64,000 nucleotides of DNA from a virus. The stretch spans positions 1-64,000 of IMG/VR virus record IMGVR_UViG_3300027749_000080; one strand, written 5' to 3'. Shown here piece by piece: positions 61,460 through 64,000 of the stretch (the first letter of the stretch is position 1; every line of letters starts with the position of its first letter). Under the pieces are notes generated by a model. That model was not told the origin of the DNA. It saw only the letters and a list, made by a program, of their open reading frames with translations, and made no database searches. A program made the translations under genes and the position numbers.

Positions 61460-61477
61460 TTTGTAGTTTAATTATTT

Positions 61478-62524
61478 TTATAAAGATGCAAATAAATCGT
61501 CTAAGTCATCTGCCTTTGGGGCAGCTGTTTTAGGTTTAACTTCAGGCGCTGGAGCAGAAATTTCAAAGTCATCATCTAAATTAATTGATGAGCTTACATT
61601 TTTTACTGCTGGCGCTGGAGTGAATTCAATATCTTCACCAAGTGGTGCTTGTGTTCTAGCAACCGGCGCAGATAATTTAAAGTGTTTCTTCATTCTTTCA
61701 TCTTTAGTGTTTGCAACTAAATTGTCAATGATTTGTTTGTAAGGAACAATTGCTTTAATATAGTCTGCAACTTTTTCGTATTCAACATCAGTCCATTCCT
61801 TTAAGAAATATTGACTCATATCTGGCGAATTCTTTTTAAAGTATTCGCTTACAAATTGCATAACCTTAGGCTCAGTAGAAACTGGAATTTCTTTACCTTG
61901 AGTTGAGATAATTAATGGGCTAACTTCATTCATGAATTTACTAGCACTAAAATCTCTCCATGCTTTAGTCTTACGCTTAATAACCAAAACAAAATCCTTA
62001 CCTGTAGTAAGTGAGAATGGATTAATTTTTTGAGTAGTAACTAATTCTTGTTCAGGATTAATTTCTTGTTGGATTAAGTTGTCAATTGTATATCCATAAG
62101 AATATATTTTGATTTTACCTTCCATTGTAGGAAATTGTGGATCCTTCTTGATGTAAACGCAAGAATAGTAATTGTAATAACGATTAAAATACTTTTGAAT
62201 CTCTTCAACAATTGAAGGCTCTTCATTTTTTAATCTCTTTAATTCAAGATCAAGCGTCCAAAGAATTGATGATGCTCCTGTCGTTGATGGACAATCTACA
62301 TACAACTTTTCGTTGGTTAAAGGGTTAGTTAATTTAGCTGCATATTTTTTGTAGCGGCTCTTAGTTGGATCGGTTACCCAAGGGATAAAACGAATAACTG
62401 ATTTGTAAATACCGTTTTGACCTTGGTCTGGACCGGGATTGTACACATTGTCGTCGACTTTGCGACCTGCTGCTGATGATTTACCTGAGAAATCATCGAG
62501 ATTAAGATTGAATAGATCTTCCAT
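61478..62524 (-). CDS. 32: Single-stranded DNA-binding protein gp32-like
   Basis: Coats single-stranded DNA and organises replication and recombination proteins. The OB-fold core has KSVIRFIPWVTDP, KKYAAKLTNPLTNEKLYVDCP and CVYIKKDPQFPTMEGKIKIYSYG. The C-terminus is an acidic tail (DDLDDLFASL) like that of T4 gp32. The zinc-binding Cys cluster of T4 gp32 is largely missing, since only two Cys are in the equivalent part. Length (348 aa) is longer than T4 (301 aa). An early-type box lies 30 bases upstream. Confidence 0.92.
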   Translation of the reverse strand: MEDLFNLNLDDFSGKSSAAGRKVDDNVYNPGPDQGQNGIYKSVIRFIPWVTDPTKSRYKKYAAKLTNPLTNEKLYVDCPSTTGASSILWTLDLELKRLKNEEPSIVEEIQKYFNRYYNYYSCVYIKKDPQFPTMEGKIKIYSYGYTIDNLIQQEINPEQELVTTQKINPFSLTTGKDFVLVIKRKTKAWRDFSASKFMNEVSPLIISTQGKEIPVSTEPKVMQFVSEYFKKNSPDMSQYFLKEWTDVEYEKVADYIKAIVPYKQIIDNLVANTKDERMKKHFKLSAPVARTQAPLGEDIEFTPAPAVKNVSSSINLDDDFEISAPAPEVKPKTAAPKADDLDDLFASL

Positions 62525-62553
62525 ATTGTTTATAATGTTTAATAATTTAATAG

Positions 62554-62563
62554 AATTGTACTA
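62554..62563 (-). promoter_or_regulatory. Putative early promoter (TAGTACAATT box)
   Basis: TAGTACAATT on the minus strand lies 30 bases before the gp32 ATG. It is a variant of TAGTATATTA, with the same first five bases and similar distance. Confidence 0.4.
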
Positions 62564-62586
62564 AATAAATGTGAAGAGTTTTGAAA

Positions 62587-62616
62587 AAAAAAGGACGAGT
62601 TGTAAAACCCGTCCTT
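62587..62616 (-). terminator. Rho-independent terminator for the H1-like gene
   Basis: Read on the minus strand, AAGGACGGGTT pairs with AACTCGTCCTT with one mismatch and is followed by a long run of T (the plus-strand A run at 62584-62592). It ends the short gene at 62641-62832 and precedes the gp32 promoter. Confidence 0.85.
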
Positions 62617-62640
62617 AAATGTGAACTTTTAGTCTAAAAA

Positions 62641-62832
62641 TTAGGCTTTAGTATCAACTTTAGATTCCTGAACGTGAGTTCGGCCTTCTTGACAAAGTGC
62701 TTTAATGTCTTGAAGAACTTTACGAGTTCTAGTTCCAGCTGATTTATTTCCTTTTTCGTAGAATTTTCCAGCTTCTGCTTCTAATTGAGAAACTTGTTCC
62801 TTTAGCGATGTTAACCATGTAGGTGTTGTCAT
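62641..62832 (-). CDS. Histone H1-like (Hc1-type) small DNA-binding protein
   Basis: A 63-aa basic helical protein with LEAEAGKFYEKGNKSAGTR and then TRKVLQDIKALCQEGRTHV. The pattern G-N-K-[SA]-A-x-[TR]-R-x-R-K is that of the short histone H1-like proteins common in Bacteroidota. These bind DNA without sequence specificity. In a phage it could organise phage DNA, or alter the host nucleoid. It is encoded alone between terminator-bounded genes, next to gp32. Confidence 0.8.
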   Translation of the reverse strand: MTTPTWLTSLKEQVSQLEAEAGKFYEKGNKSAGTRTRKVLQDIKALCQEGRTHVQESKVDTKA

Positions 62833-62885
62833 AATTTCAAATATTTTTTTATCTTATATTTGAGAAATCCACCCGGTTTTAAATA

Positions 62886-63611
62886 TTAGTGATATTTGTT
62901 TAAAAATTTAGCTGCTGGGTATACTTTTTTAGCAAAAGTTATCCAAGTTGACATAACTTTATCAGCTTCAGGTTGAGAAATTAACTTGGTCTCAATAAAA
63001 GGTTTTAAGTATTCTTCAAATTCCTGATCAAGAGGTACTCTTTTCTTTTTAGCTGATGCATACATACCTGCAACCATTGCTGGAATTTCATCAGCTAATA
63101 AAAAGTAATGATAATCACTTTCAGCACGAGATCTTACTGATTTTGTGGTATTAATAATATGGCCAGTCTTTTTATTTATGCCTTTTTGTAAAAGGTGTTC
63201 AAGTTCATGTCGTATATTATCAATTAATTTATAATTTAATGCTGGATAACATTGAGGTTCCGCATCTGGACTAATATAAAGGACTACTTCAATTTCAGGC
63301 GACTCCGGCTCGTTTGCCTTTGGAATAAATGAATTTGCATCTATTGCAAACCCTTTATTTTCAAAATTAATTACTTCCCAAGGAAGTCCACTAAAATATT
63401 TAGATTTAGCCGGCTCAAATTCTTCAACTCTAACTAACTTAATTGATAGTGTAAATTCAAGTGGGGTATCATATTCAAATTCTTTGGATATTTCTTTACC
63501 TATCTTAACACCTGCAGTTTTCTTAATTACGCTAAATAGATCTTTAGCGAAAGTTGAAGCAAGTGAATCGTATTTTGATTCAAATATAAATTGTGAAAAC
63601 CTTTTTATCAT
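62886..63611 (-). CDS. Putative packaged zinc metalloprotease with targeting peptide
   Basis: It starts MIKRFSQFIFESK, a close match to the T4 capsid targeting peptide with I-F-E as the cleavage site (after E11). The centre has DNIRHELEHLLQ with H135-E136-L-E-H139, the zincin HExxH motif, and a possible third ligand E175 in ADEIPAM. The N-terminal 120 residues are beta-rich. A virion-carried protease that acts after injection, or in head maturation, would fit. It precedes a truncated gene with which it overlaps by 4 bases. Confidence 0.78.
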   Translation of the reverse strand: MIKRFSQFIFESKYDSLASTFAKDLFSVIKKTAGVKIGKEISKEFEYDTPLEFTLSIKLVRVEEFEPAKSKYFSGLPWEVINFENKGFAIDANSFIPKANEPESPEIEVVLYISPDAEPQCYPALNYKLIDNIRHELEHLLQKGINKKTGHIINTTKSVRSRAESDYHYFLLADEIPAMVAGMYASAKKKRVPLDQEFEEYLKPFIETKLISQPEADKVMSTWITFAKKVYPAAKFLNKYH

Positions 63612-64000
63612 TTTTTAGGTTTAATAAAATTTACTTCTAATTGATTGGTCGAAGGAGATAGTTTAGCATCAAAATCTATATCAATATCACCCTTATCAAT
63701 ACCTAGTTTTTTAGCAGCCATTGCGGATTTTAATTTGTCATAGATTTCTTTATCTAAAAATCCTTTACCTCTAAGGGCATCAACAATTTCAACTTTCTTT
63801 GAGTCTAGTTGATTATCAGTTATCCACTTATCTAAATCAACTTGTTTAACTTGATATTCTTTATATCTTTTAACTCCGCCGCCTCCAGTATATTGAGAAT
63901 GCCATTTCTTATCAGCATCAATTAACACTAGATTAATATCGCCAGTTTGACCAGCGGTTGGAGCTGGTGCATTTGGGTCTGGCGGTAATTCAGCAGTTGC
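63608..64000 (-). CDS. Truncated unknown protein, C-terminal 130 or so residues
   Basis: The frame is open to the right edge, so the gene continues outside the window. An in-frame GTG at 63928 is not needed as a start, because codons upstream code a Pro/Ala-rich linker (ELPPDPNAPAPTAGQTGD). The visible part then has HSQYTGGGGVKRYKEYQVKQ and a helical domain DKWITDNQLDSKKVEIV with Lys-rich ends. No family is recognised. It overlaps the metalloprotease gene by 4 bases. Confidence 0.7.
   Translation of the reverse strand, partial: ATAELPPDPNAPAPTAGQTGDINLVLIDADKKWHSQYTGGGGVKRYKEYQVKQVDLDKWITDNQLDSKKVEIVDALRGKGFLDKEIYDKLKSAMAAKKLGIDKGDIDIDFDAKLSPSTNQLEVNFIKPKK

Overview
The window is a gene-dense, AT-rich stretch of a T4-like contractile-tailed bacteriophage (tailed dsDNA phage, Caudoviricetes). 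The diagnosis rests on recognisable homologues of T4 gp4, gp5, gp18, gp19, gp20, gp21, gp23, gp25, gp32, gp41, gp43, gp46, gp47, gp61, RNase H, UvsX and UvsW, with good candidates for UvsY and gp42. Start codons are rarely preceded by a purine-rich Shine-Dalgarno sequence and usually follow an A/T-rich leader. One small protein looks like the histone H1-like proteins common in Bacteroidota. Together these suggest, without proving, a Bacteroidota host. No tRNA gene, CRISPR array, integrase, insertion sequence or terminase gene was seen, and no gap between genes exceeds 300 bases.

Layout. 1-6829 (+): small unknown genes, a ClpC-type unfoldase, and a sugar module (epimerase, cupin, HldE-type kinase). 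6907-8714 (+): small proteins, a conserved phage protein and baseplate gp25. 8789-16276 (-): a LamG-domain fibre-like protein, a GalE-type epimerase, portal gp20, an unknown, head-completion gp4, primase gp61 and only the C-terminal half of the gp43 DNA polymerase. 16346-18102 (+): three small proteins, one with a T4-type capsid targeting peptide. 18180-20676 (-): UvsW, a UvsY candidate and an unknown. 20728-23829 (+): HAD phosphatase, P-loop kinase and a ligase-like/nucleotidylyltransferase fusion. 23861-25432 (-): HTH plus calcineurin phosphoesterase. 25532-29514 (+): head-associated small proteins. 29612-43887 (+): the virion block, with baseplate proteins, gp5 without lysozyme, a DnaJ-like protein, a prohead protease fused to a repeat scaffold, major capsid gp23, a Lys-rich protein and tail tube gp19. 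43919-55855 (-): nucleotide metabolism, recombination and replication (dCMP deaminase, dCMP-hydroxymethylase-like enzyme, gp46, SET-like protein, gp47, gp41, UvsX, N-terminal half of gp43, dUTPase). 56030-59059 (+): tail sheath. 59165-64000 (-): HAD nucleotidase, GroES, RNase H, gp32, histone H1-like protein, a zinc metalloprotease with a capsid-targeting peptide, and a truncated gene.

Most interesting points. (1) A protease-scaffold fusion has eleven 14-residue repeats, most carrying a hydrophobic-x-Glu site of the kind the T4 prohead protease cuts. (2) At least ten proteins carry a matching F-x-x-F-[IVL]-x-E motif like the T4 capsid targeting sequence; they include a zincin, a nucleotidase and a Lys-rich protein. 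This suggests a large set of packaged or core proteins. (3) The DNA polymerase gene is split in the fingers domain and its halves lie about 38 kb apart. (4) T4-like late promoters (ATAAATAA) recur, some overlapping stop codons and some placed so that transcripts would start at the ATG. A separate TAGTAyA-type motif precedes early genes. (5) The phage carries its own ClpC, DnaJ and GroES proteins.
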